A DNA stretch of 5,785 nt, taken from positions 1 through 5,785 of the forward strand of contig JACDBY010000262.1 in the NCBI GenBank assembly GCA_013694685.1, given 5' to 3'. The notes under the pieces were generated by a model. That model did not search any database, was not told the origin of the DNA, and saw nothing but the letters and a program-made list of their open reading frames with translations. Shown here one piece after another: positions 1 through 5,785 of this stretch. The DNA comes from Actinomycetota bacterium. Lineage in GTDB: Bacteria > Actinomycetota > Thermoleophilia > Gaiellales > Gaiellaceae. Within the stretch, counting starts at the first letter, position 1. Each line of letters begins with the position of its first letter. A program made the position numbers and the translations under genes.

Positions 1-1
1 C

Positions 2-478
2 GAGCACCTGCTCCTCGGCCTCGGCGCGACGCTCGGTACGGCGGCCGGCGACTGCCTTGCGCAGCTCGGCGCGCACCCCGCGGCGCTGCGACACGCGATC
101 GTCGACGTCGTCGGACGGTGCGTCGACCGGCCCGACGCCGATGCCCTACGCGAGCTCGGGATCGACTTCGACGAGGTGCGCCGCCGCGCGGAGGAGGCGT
201 TCGGCCCGGGTGCGCTCGAGCGGACGCGTGCCGGCCGCCGGGCTTTCGGCGCACGCACCGGAGCCATTCCGTTCACGCCTCGAGCGAAGGAGGCGCTGGA
301 GCTCGCGCTCAAGGCGTCGGTCGCACGCCATGACGGCGAAATCGGGAGCGCACACGTGCTACTCGGCATCCTCGATCAGAAAGCGAACGCGGGGCTCGAG
401 GTGCTCGAGCGGCTCGATTTGTCTGCCGAAACGGTGAGGCAGACGCTGCTCGAGCGGTTGGCGCAGGAAGCGGCCTGA
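2..478 (+). CDS. Clp N-terminal domain protein (ClpC-type double repeat), 5'-truncated
   Basis: An open frame enters from the left edge and ends at TGA 476-478, leaving 158 visible residues; the true start is outside the window. The fragment opens with EHLLLGL, the end of a first Clp repeat. A linker follows with the run ALRELGIDFDEVRRRAEEAFGPGALE (given in two parts: ALRELGIDFDEVRR, about residues 48-61, then AEEAFGPGALE). A second repeat begins at FTPRAKEALELAL (about residues 91-103) and includes SAHVLLGIL (116-124). In the Clp/Hsp100 family this domain binds substrates or adaptors for the AAA+ unfoldase. Here the protein stops after the second repeat with no AAA+ module, as in the stand-alone Clp_N proteins common in Actinobacteria. 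Its role is therefore uncertain: an adaptor-like or stress function is inferred, not shown. It is separated from the permeases by 366 nt of repeat-rich DNA, so it is probably a separate transcription unit. Confidence 0.9.
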   Translation, partial: EHLLLGLGATLGTAAGDCLAQLGAHPAALRHAIVDVVGRCVDRPDADALRELGIDFDEVRRRAEEAFGPGALERTRAGRRAFGARTGAIPFTPRAKEALELALKASVARHDGEIGSAHVLLGILDQKANAGLEVLERLDLSAETVRQTLLERLAQEAA

Positions 479-484
479 GCCATC

Positions 485-510
485 GCTGCGACCGCCGACC
501 TCGTCGCGGC
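485..510 (+). terminator. possible stem-loop terminator of the Clp_N gene
   Basis: Seven bases after the stop codon, GCTGCGAC (485-492) can pair with GTCGCGGC (503-510): eight pairs, one of them G-T, around a 10-nt loop. No T-tract follows, so this would be a non-canonical terminator. In DNA this GC-rich such a stem may also arise by chance. Confidence 0.25.
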
Positions 511-530
511 TCGCGGGCGCCGTCAAGACC

Positions 531-609
531 GGTGTCAGACACTGATTCGTGTCGAGCGTCCGTCGAGGACATGTCCCGCCGATCGAGCGTCGAGGGCGAC
601 AGCGCTCGA
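531..609. repeat. hairpin-rich repeat, left part of the palindromic block
   Basis: This stretch holds several nested inverted repeats. GGTGTC-A-GACACT (531-543) is one base short of a perfect palindrome. GACAC (538-542) can pair with GTGTC (549-553) around TGATTC. GGACATGTCC (567-576) is perfectly palindromic. TCGAGCG (583-589) pairs with CGCTCGA (603-609). The 9-mer CACTGATTC (540-548) recurs at 663-671 inside the tandem unit, linking this part to the block further right. No frame here has credible coding character. The arrangement resembles REP/MITE-type dispersed DNA, but no second genomic copy can be seen from this window. Confidence 0.6.
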
Positions 610-685
610 ACGTCGGTCGTACAGCGGCTTCGGACCCTGTTGATCGATCGGCACAGAACCGGCACTGATTCCCCTTGACAAGAAA

Positions 686-698
686 GGTGTCTGACACC
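686..698. repeat. perfect palindrome GGTGTC-T-GACACC, copy 2
   Basis: Two 6-nt arms pair exactly around a single central T. A TTGACA hexamer sits just upstream (675-680), but no -10-like sequence follows at 16-18 nt, and TTGACA is not kept in the second unit. Copy 1 is the imperfect form at 531-543. Confidence 0.8.
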
Positions 699-756
699 GA
701 CCTCCCCGCTGTGGAGCGATCGGCACAGAGTCAGCACTAACCTCCTCCGCAGATGG

Positions 757-771
757 CGGTGTCTGACACCG
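757..771. repeat. perfect palindrome CGGTGTC-T-GACACCG, copy 3
   Basis: The 6-nt arms of copy 2 are repeated here and the symmetry extends one pair further (C757-G771). It ends 73 nt before the preferred permease start at 845. That distance would suit an operator or a 5'-UTR hairpin if the transcript begins upstream, but no promoter could be recognised. Confidence 0.8.
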
Positions 772-844
772 ACGTGCCGTTCCCCTCGACACAGCTACCG
801 CCGTGACACGATCGCCAGGGTTGTCAGCGGGCTACGGTGGAGCG

Positions 845-1612
845 GTGACCCTGCGCCTCTTCTGGATCGGGTGGCTCTTCCACCTGAAGAACCTGACGAA
901 CTCGATGTTCTTCGTGCTCGTCTCCGTGCTCCAGCCCGTGATCTTCGCCTCGATCGCGTTCTTCATGTTCGAGTCCGGAAACCGAACCGGGACGTTGCTC
1001 TACGCGGCGCTCGGGGCAGGGCTGATGGGCATCTGGTCGGCGACGCTCTTCGGCTCCGGCGGCGCGATCCAGTGGCAGCGATGGCAGGGGACGCTCGAGA
1101 TCCTCGTCGGCGCCCCGCCGCCGTTCCTCGCGACGCTCCTGCCCCTGACGATCGCCACCGCCACGATCGGGATCTACTCCGTCGTCGGGACGCTCGCCTG
1201 GGGACGGCTCTTCTTCGGCACGCCGCTCGACTTCGCCCACCCGCTCCAGGTCGCGATCGCGATCCCTGCGACCGTGCTCAGCCTCGGCGCGCTCGGGCTG
1301 CTCCTCGCCTCGACGTTCATCCTCTACCGCAACGCGAACGCGTTCGCGAACCTGCTCGAGTATCCCGTCTGGCTCGCGACCGGCCTCCTCGTCCCGCTCA
1401 CGTTCCTCCCGAGCTGGGTCGGCCCGATCGCCTGGGTGCTCTCGCCGACGTGGGGTATGACCGCGATCCGCGAAGCAGCGCTCGGGGGCAGCGCGTGGGT
1501 CGAGATCGGCATGTGCATCGGACTCGGCATCGTCTACCTCGCGCTCGGCTCGGTCGCGCTCCGCAACTTCGAGCGGCTCGCGCGGAGCCGCGCCACGCTC
1601 TCGCTCACGTGA
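845..1612 (+). CDS. ABC-2 type transporter permease, first subunit
   Basis: A 255-residue integral membrane protein, the usual size for single-domain ABC-2 permeases (DrrB/NodJ/TagG-like). About six hydrophobic segments are visible: roughly residues 22-42, 50-70, 98-118, 134-160, 173-190 and 218-236. The RWQGTLE stretch (79-85) between segments 2 and 3 corresponds to the conserved (E/Q)R..GTL cytoplasmic region thought to contact the ATPase. WVLSPTWGMTAIREA (197-211) is the typical motif before the last segment. GTG 845 is chosen because the mature-looking N-terminus VTLRLFWIGW begins there, with GGTGG (836-840) four bases ahead. An in-frame GTG at 803 would add 14 unconserved residues and has no Shine-Dalgarno. 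The substrate is unknown; export is inferred from the family. Its stop overlaps the start of the next permease. Confidence 0.9.
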   Translation: MTLRLFWIGWLFHLKNLTNSMFFVLVSVLQPVIFASIAFFMFESGNRTGTLLYAALGAGLMGIWSATLFGSGGAIQWQRWQGTLEILVGAPPPFLATLLPLTIATATIGIYSVVGTLAWGRLFFGTPLDFAHPLQVAIAIPATVLSLGALGLLLASTFILYRNANAFANLLEYPVWLATGLLVPLTFLPSWVGPIAWVLSPTWGMTAIREAALGGSAWVEIGMCIGLGIVYLALGSVALRNFERLARSRATLSLT

Positions 1613-2397
1613 CCGCCGCCCTCAGGGTCTTCGTCGTCGGTGGCGCGATCTCATATCGCGCCCTCTTCAACTGGATCACGCCCGGGATGTACGTGACGAC
1701 GATGCTCGGCAGCCCGCTCTTCCAGATCCTCTTCTTCGTTTATCTGGGCCGATATGCAGGCACGCAGGACGACGACTTCTTCGTGGTCGGGAACGCAATC
1801 CAGATCGCGGCGATGTCGGGCATCTACGGGATGACGATGGGGATCGCGAACGAGCGGCAGTACGGAACGCTCCAGCCGCTGCTCGCGACACCCGCGAACC
1901 GGCTCGCGATCTTCGCCGGCCGCGCGCTGCCCTTCGTCGCGAACGGCCTCGTCGTCTCGGCCTTCGGCTTCGCGATGTCGTGGCTCATCCTCGACTTCCG
2001 ACCGGCGGAGGGAAGCGTGCCGTCGCTCGTGCTCGCCGTCACCGTGACGACCGGCTCGTGCGTCGCCCTCGGAATGCTGATCGGCTCGCTCGGCCTACGC
2101 GCGCGCGACGTGTTCTTCGGCGCGAATCTCGTCTACTTCCTGATGTTGCTCGTCTGCGGCGTCAACATCGCAAACGAGGACCTGCCGGGGTGGCTCGGCG
2201 CGATCGGACGCTGCCTGCCGCTGACGCACGGGATCGAGGCCGCCCGCGAGCTTGCGGACGGCGCGGCGCTCGGCGATGTCGCCGGCCTGCTCTGGACGGA
2301 GGCGCTGATCGGGCTCGGGTACGCCGCCGCGGCGTACGTCCTCTTCCGCGTCTTCGAGGCCGAGGGTCGTCGGCGCGCCTCACTCGAGACCTACTGA
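1609..2397 (+). CDS. ABC-2 type transporter permease, second subunit
   Basis: A 262-residue membrane protein starting at GTG 1609 inside the GTGA that also ends the first permease. No Shine-Dalgarno is near (the closest GGAG, 1584-1587, is 21 nt away), so translation probably relies on coupling to the upstream gene. Hydrophobic segments lie at about residues 32-48, 60-80, 106-128, 138-160, 168-188 and 229-248. The family signature NERQYGTLQPLLATP (81-95) is clear, and LPGWLGAIGRCLPLTHGIEA (192-211) matches the conserved loop before the last helix. The two permeases share the fold but differ clearly in sequence, so a heterodimer is likely. No ATP-binding subunit is adjacent on either side. Substrate prediction (drug, lipid or glycan) is not possible from sequence alone. 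Confidence 0.92.
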   Translation: MTAALRVFVVGGAISYRALFNWITPGMYVTTMLGSPLFQILFFVYLGRYAGTQDDDFFVVGNAIQIAAMSGIYGMTMGIANERQYGTLQPLLATPANRLAIFAGRALPFVANGLVVSAFGFAMSWLILDFRPAEGSVPSLVLAVTVTTGSCVALGMLIGSLGLRARDVFFGANLVYFLMLLVCGVNIANEDLPGWLGAIGRCLPLTHGIEAARELADGAALGDVAGLLWTEALIGLGYAAAAYVLFRVFEAEGRRRASLETY

Positions 2398-2438
2398 CGA
2401 CTCGCGTATCCGTCACACTCCTGCTAGACGCGCGGGAT

Positions 2439-2445
2439 GGGAGGG
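2439..2445 (+). promoter_or_regulatory. Shine-Dalgarno of the SARP-type regulator
   Basis: GGGAGGG lies three bases before ATG 2449 in the 51-nt gap after the second permease. It supports this start and shows that the regulator can be translated independently. No convincing promoter was found in the gap, so transcription may come from the permease promoter. Confidence 0.65.
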
Positions 2446-2448
2446 TGA

Positions 2449-5274
2449 ATGGAGTTCCGGATCCTGGGTCCGCTCGAGGTCTCGAGCGAGGACGGGCCAG
2501 TCACGCTCAGCGCCTCGAAGCATCGAGCCCTACTGACGCATCTGCTCCTGCATCCGAACGAGGTCGTGCCGTCCGAGGTGCTCGTGGATGCGCTCTGGGG
2601 CGAGCAGCCGCCCCCTTCGGGGCGCAAGGTGCTCCAGATCTACGTCTCCCAGCTGCGCAAACTGCTCGGGCCGGCCGTCCTCCAGACGCGCGCGCCGGGT
2701 TATCTCCTCGCAGTCGACCTGTCACGGCTCGACAGCGCCCGGTTCGAGCGACTTGCACAGGAAGCGAGCCAGGTGCTGCGCGACGGCAACCCGGCGCTCG
2801 CTTCGGCGTTGTTCGCCCGCGCACTGGCCCTCTGGCGCGGACCGGCTCTGGTCGACCTCGCTTACGAGTCGCTCGTGCAGACAGAGGCCCGCAGGCTGGA
2901 AGAGCTGCGCGTGAAGGCACTCGAGCAGCGGCTCGAGGCCGATCTGCAGCTCGGCCGGCACGGCGCACTCGTGGGCGAGCTTCAGTCGCTCGTCGCGGAG
3001 CATCCGCTTCAGGAACGCTTCCGCGCGCAGCTCATGCTCGCGCTGTACCAGGGCGGTCGCCAGGCCGAAGCGATGGACGCGTACGCCGACGCACGGCGCA
3101 CGCTCGTGGACGAGCTCGGCGTCGAGCCGAGCCTCGAGCTGCGAGACCTCCAGCACGCGATCCTGAACCAGGACCCCGGACTTCAGCCGCCGTCACCCGA
3201 TCCGCTGACGGGAGTGGAGGTCCCGACACCCGCGACACGACTGATCGGTCGGGAGCGCGAGCTCGGTGAGGTCCAGCGTCTGCTCGGGTCGCCGGACGTC
3301 CGGCTGGTCACGATCACAGGGCCGGGTGGGATCGGGAAGACACGCTTGGCGCTCGAGGTGGGAGCTCGCTCGGATGAGACGTTCGTCAACGGGGTTGTGT
3401 TCGTGGGCCTCGCCGCGCTCGCCGATCCCTTGCTCGTCGTCCCGACCATCGCCGAGGCGCTCGGAGTCGTCGAGCAGGCGGGCGAGCCGTTGCCGCAGAC
3501 CCTGGCCACCGCGATCCGCTCCCGTGAGCTCCTCCTCGTACTCGACAACCTCGAGCAGGTGCGCGACGCGGCTCCCGCGCTCGCCGAGCTGCTCCTCGCG
3601 GCGCCACGGCTGAAGCTGCTCGGCACGAGCCGCGCCCGCCTTCGGTTGTCGAGCGAGCACGTCTACCTCGTTCCTCCACTCGACGTGCCGGATCCTGCCC
3701 ACCTCGGCGACCTCGAGGCTGTGGCGGGGAGCTCCGCCGTCGCGCTCTTCGAGGAGCGGGCCTGCGCCGCAAAGCCGGCGTTCGCGCTCACCGATGAGAA
3801 CGCCTCGTCAGTGGCCATGATCTGCACGAGGCTGGAGGGGGTTCCGCTCGCGATCGAGCTCGCCGCAGCCCGGGTTCGAACGCTGCCTCCGCACGCGCTG
3901 CTCGAGCGTCTAGGTCGTCGACTGCCCCTGCTGACCGAAGGTGCCTGGGACCTCCCCGCCCGCCAGCAGACGCTGCGGGCGACGATCGATTGGAGCTACG
4001 ACCTGCTGAGTCGGGCCGAGCAGCAGCTCTTTGTCACGCTGAGCGTCTTCGTCGGTGGCTGGACCCTCGAGGCGGCGGAGCTGGTCTGCGCGCCGGACGA
4101 CGTGCTCGCGGCGCTCACGGGGCTGCTGGACTCGAGCCTCGCCGGCAACGAAGAGGACGTCGCCGAGCCGCGGTACCGGATGCTCGAGACGGTGCGCGAG
4201 TACGGGCTCGAGCGACTGGACGAAGGGACGGAGGCCGGCGCGGTGCGCGACCGTCACGCGCAGGCATTCGTCGCCTTCGCAGAGCGGGCCGAGAGCGAGC
4301 TCGCGGGGCGCGAGCAGGCCGTGTGGCACGAGCGGCTCGAGCGTGAGCACGGGAACCTGCGCGCGGCGCTCGGCTGGTTGCAGGAATCGCAGCAGGGCGA
4401 GCTCGAGCTGCGCCTCGCCGCCGCGCTCGGGCGCTTCTGGTACGTGCGGGGACATCTCAGCGAGGGGAGGCGTCGGCTCGAGGAGGCGCTCGCGAACGCC
4501 GGTGCCGCCGCGGCGCCCGAGCTCCGGGCCAAGGCGCTGCGGACGGCTTCGGCGATCGCGGTGATCCAGGGCGAGTATGCGAGCGCGCGTGTGCTCGCGG
4601 AGCACGGCCTCGCGCTGTACCGGGTGCTCGAGGATCGGCCCGGCACGGCTCGGTCGCTCAGCAATCTGGGAGCGATCCTGCTCGCCGAGGGGAGAGCCGG
4701 CGATGCGGCCTCGGCGCTGGACGAGAGCGTCGCTCTCTCGAAAGACCTTCCCGATCGGCGCATCGCGGCGCTCGCCCTCAACAACCGCGGCGATGTCGCG
4801 CTCACGCAGGGAGACTACGACGCGGCTACGGGGTTCTTCGACGAGAGCCTTGCGCTTCTGCGCGAGGTCGGCGACACGGCGAACATCGCGCGCTCGCTCT
4901 TCAATCTCGGCGCCGCGGCGCTCGAGCGGGGGAGGGCGGACGAAGCGCTCGGGTTGCTGCGGGAGAGCATCTCGATCTCGGGGGAGATCGGGGACAAGGA
5001 AGACGTGGCTTGGTGCCTCGTCGGTCTCGCTGCGGTGGCGACGAAGCAGGACGACCCTGCGCGAGGCGCTGTCTCGCTCGGCGCCGCCGACGCCCTCCTC
5101 GCGGAGATGGGTGCCCTGATGAAGCCGTTCGAGCGCGCTCTGCAGGCCCGTACCCTGGCGGCAATCCGAGAGCGCCTCGACGCGGCGAGCCTGGCCGAGG
5201 CGTGGGCGCGGGGGCGCGCGCTGCCGGTCGCGCAGGCAATCGCCCATGCGATCGCCGTCCCCGGCGCGAACTGA
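2449..5274 (+). CDS. AfsR/SARP-like transcriptional regulator: OmpR-type wHTH, BTAD, NB-ARC ATPase, TPR
   Basis: A complete 941-residue STAND regulator. Residues 1-92 form the OmpR-like winged helix (opening MEFRILGPLEV; VSQLRKLLG 66-74; APGYLL 82-87). Residues 93-243 are the bacterial transcriptional activator domain, ending in the typical LGVEPSLELRDLQHAILNQDP region (223-243). The NTPase follows: Walker A GPGGIGKT (291-298), Walker B LLLVLDN (361-367), GTSR (392-395) and GVPLAIELAAARV (464-476). Next is the winged-helix segment after DWSYDLLS (514-521), then an alpha-helical TPR region (about 630-875) with repeats near 735-765, 775-805 and 815-845. The C-terminal tail EAWARGRALPVAQAIAHAI (917-935) resembles the ending of many LuxR/STAND ATPases. 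In AfsR-like proteins nucleotide binding and TPR-sensed signals gate DNA binding, usually activating secondary metabolism or transport genes. All key ATPase residues are intact. Its target is not shown; the adjacent permeases are the obvious candidate. It could instead act in trans. Confidence 0.93.
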   Translation: MEFRILGPLEVSSEDGPVTLSASKHRALLTHLLLHPNEVVPSEVLVDALWGEQPPPSGRKVLQIYVSQLRKLLGPAVLQTRAPGYLLAVDLSRLDSARFERLAQEASQVLRDGNPALASALFARALALWRGPALVDLAYESLVQTEARRLEELRVKALEQRLEADLQLGRHGALVGELQSLVAEHPLQERFRAQLMLALYQGGRQAEAMDAYADARRTLVDELGVEPSLELRDLQHAILNQDPGLQPPSPDPLTGVEVPTPATRLIGRERELGEVQRLLGSPDVRLVTITGPGGIGKTRLALEVGARSDETFVNGVVFVGLAALADPLLVVPTIAEALGVVEQAGEPLPQTLATAIRSRELLLVLDNLEQVRDAAPALAELLLAAPRLKLLGTSRARLRLSSEHVYLVPPLDVPDPAHLGDLEAVAGSSAVALFEERACAAKPAFALTDENASSVAMICTRLEGVPLAIELAAARVRTLPPHALLERLGRRLPLLTEGAWDLPARQQTLRATIDWSYDLLSRAEQQLFVTLSVFVGGWTLEAAELVCAPDDVLAALTGLLDSSLAGNEEDVAEPRYRMLETVREYGLERLDEGTEAGAVRDRHAQAFVAFAERAESELAGREQAVWHERLEREHGNLRAALGWLQESQQGELELRLAAALGRFWYVRGHLSEGRRRLEEALANAGAAAAPELRAKALRTASAIAVIQGEYASARVLAEHGLALYRVLEDRPGTARSLSNLGAILLAEGRAGDAASALDESVALSKDLPDRRIAALALNNRGDVALTQGDYDAATGFFDESLALLREVGDTANIARSLFNLGAAALERGRADEALGLLRESISISGEIGDKEDVAWCLVGLAAVATKQDDPARGAVSLGAADALLAEMGALMKPFERALQARTLAAIRERLDAASLAEAWARGRALPVAQAIAHAIAVPGAN

Positions 5275-5293
5275 CGCCTCACGTGGGGGCGTC
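5273..5293. terminator. hairpin across two convergent stop codons, candidate bidirectional terminator
   Basis: GACGCC (5273-5278) pairs with GGCGTC (5288-5293). The stem continues through T5279-G5287 (wobble) and C5280-G5286 to a 5-nt loop ACGTG. It overlaps both the regulator stop (5272-5274) and the stop of the minus-strand gene (5279-5281). Neither side has a T-tract, so termination efficiency is uncertain. Confidence 0.4.
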
Positions 5294-5590
5294 GTCCCCG
5301 GTTCGCAGGACGTGCCTCGCCAGGAGATCGCGGAAGGTCGGCGGCGTCACCGCCGACCCCGTGCCCGCGACCTTGCGGACCGCTGGCCGCAGCCGCTCGT
5401 CCCGGAAACGCTCCCACGCCGCCCGCGATTCCCACACGTCGATGATCCGATACCCCGAGTCCGTCGGGCCGGCCACGTGGACGATCAGACCGACGGGCAC
5501 AGCATCGCCGAGCGCGGCGGCGAGTCGCTCGTAGACCTCCCACTCCTCCGCGACGTCCTGGACGTAGGCATAGGTCGTCTCGTTCTGCAT
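5279..5590 (-). CDS. small ABM-like (dimeric alpha/beta-barrel) protein
   Basis: A 103-residue soluble protein with no signal peptide or membrane segment, starting at ATG 5588-5590. A strand-like VPVGLIVHVAG (31-41) is followed by GYRIIDVWESRAAWERFRDERLRPAV (given in two parts: GYRIIDVWESRAAW, 46-59, then ERFRDERLRPAV, 60-71). This strand-then-helix pattern with DVWES is typical of a large group of actinobacterial hypothetical proteins related to antibiotic-biosynthesis-monooxygenase folds. Length suits a single ferredoxin-like domain that would dimerise. No catalytic or haem-binding residue can be assigned with confidence, so an enzymatic role is not claimed. It lies 13 nt behind the stop of the upstream minus-strand gene, so co-transcription is likely. 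GGAA lies about six bases ahead of the start as a weak ribosome site. It converges on the regulator with 4 nt between stops. Confidence 0.75.
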   Translation of the reverse strand: MQNETTYAYVQDVAEEWEVYERLAAALGDAVPVGLIVHVAGPTDSGYRIIDVWESRAAWERFRDERLRPAVRKVAGTGSAVTPPTFRDLLARHVLRTGDDAPT

Positions 5591-5603
5591 CGCGGATTCC
5601 GGC

Positions 5604-5785
5604 TCAGGAGCTCTTCAGATTGGCGAGGCCGCCCTTGGCGTCGCAGATCGCGATCAGTCGCAGCGAGGCCTGCGCCGACGTCGGGGTGACGAACCGGCCC
5701 TTCAGCGTCCACACGGTCAGGCTGCCGACGCTGTTCGTGCCCGCGAACGACCCGTCCGGCTTGATCGGGACCGTGAGCGAGTACC
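5604..5785 (-). CDS. C-terminus of a probable exported beta-rich protein, truncated by the window edge
   Basis: Reading the minus strand from the right edge gives 59 residues to the stop at 5604-5606, beginning YSLTVPIKPDGSFAGTNS and ending GGLANLKSS; the start is beyond the window. The fragment alternates hydrophobic and small polar residues (GSFAGT 11-16, SLTVWTLKGRF 21-31, TPTSAQASLRLIAICD 33-48), with one cysteine at 47. This pattern, DGSF-G-T then a GRF-TPTSA-A-LR turn, is like beta-sandwich modules of secreted actinobacterial proteins. The secretion call is an inference because no signal peptide is visible. It is the probable first gene of a two-gene minus-strand unit with the ABM-like gene. 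Confidence 0.6.
   Translation of the reverse strand, partial: YSLTVPIKPDGSFAGTNSVGSLTVWTLKGRFVTPTSAQASLRLIAICDAKGGLANLKSS

Larger units (their letters stand above)
645..788. repeat. 72-bp tandem duplication, two diverged units each with a palindrome
   Basis: Units 645-716 and 717-788 begin with the identical 13-mer CGATCGGCACAGA (645-657 and 717-729). Both carry the identical 16-mer GGTGTCTGACACCGAC at the same internal position (686-701 and 758-773), exactly 72 bp apart. A shared GCACT lies between them (662-666 and 734-738). The 28 nt between the two conserved blocks match at only 11 positions, so block sequence and spacing are kept while the filler has drifted. The unit ends immediately upstream of the first permease. 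It may be part of a mobile or dispersed repeat family, or paired protein-binding sites. Confidence 0.75.

Noticed and set aside
675..703. TTGACA at 675-680 as a promoter -35 element
   Set aside because: No TANNNT-like -10 lies 16-18 nt downstream, and the hexamer is not conserved in the second tandem unit.
645..788. CRISPR array
   Set aside because: There are only two units, with no spacer-repeat periodicity beyond them and no cas gene; the conserved parts are two separate short blocks.
309..792. Minus-strand open frames across the repeat block, up to 142 codons
   Set aside because: They run through the palindromic repeats and the 3' end of the Clp_N gene, translate to arginine/serine-rich low-complexity sequence, and lack a recognisable domain.
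871..1608. Upstream extension of the second permease frame to position 871
   Set aside because: That region translates to arginine/proline-rich sequence overlapping the real first permease; membrane-protein character begins only after GTG 1609.
2403..2432. Hairpin CGCGT/ACGCG before the regulator
   Set aside because: The stem is only five pairs with a 20-nt loop, which is expected by chance in DNA of this composition.
3910..5247. Long minus-strand frame of 445 codons opposite the regulator
   Set aside because: It is antisense to conserved NB-ARC/TPR sequence, is rich in Arg/Glu/Pro typical of GC-rich shadow frames, and has no recognisable motif.
2449..5274. STAND-type antiviral defence protein (Avs-like)
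   Set aside because: The N-terminal OmpR-like winged helix and BTAD mark it as a transcription factor; no nuclease, protease or other effector domain is present.

Overview
The window is high-GC DNA (roughly 70% by eye) with strong G/C third-position bias, GTG as well as ATG starts, and protein families typical of Actinobacteria: a ClpC-type N-domain protein, a DrrB/NodJ-like permease pair, and an AfsR-type regulator with SARP head, NB-ARC and TPRs. The style, including the secreted-protein tail at the right edge, is compatible with Thermoleophilia or a relative. That lineage is an inference, because no rRNA or marker gene is present.

Layout: (1) 2-478, plus strand: the C-terminal part of a Clp N-domain (double Clp repeat) protein, cut by the left edge. 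(2) 479-844: a non-coding gap rich in secondary structure. It holds three copies of the near-perfect palindrome GGTGTC-N-GACACC, two of them inside a 72-bp tandem duplication, plus smaller hairpins and a run of TCGAG motifs. (3) 845-2397, plus strand: two ABC-2 type permeases whose stop and start overlap by 4 nt (GTGA). No ABC ATPase lies beside them. (4) 2449-5274, plus strand: a 941-residue SARP/AfsR-like STAND regulator, 51 nt after the second permease with a good Shine-Dalgarno of its own. (5) 5279-5785, minus strand: a small ABM-like alpha/beta-barrel protein preceded by the C-terminus of a probable exported beta-rich protein. These two are 13 nt apart and probably co-transcribed. The regulator and the ABM-like gene converge with only 4 nt between their stop codons, and a hairpin covers both stops.

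How it may work (inference): the permeases probably form a heterodimeric membrane channel for an exporter that borrows an ATPase encoded elsewhere. The downstream regulator could control them, or could be a neighbour read through from the same transcript. Nothing in the coding genes looks like a new system. The part least explained by known families is the palindromic repeat block in 531-788, which looks like a dispersed repeat family (REP/MITE-like) or, less likely, a paired operator in front of the permeases.
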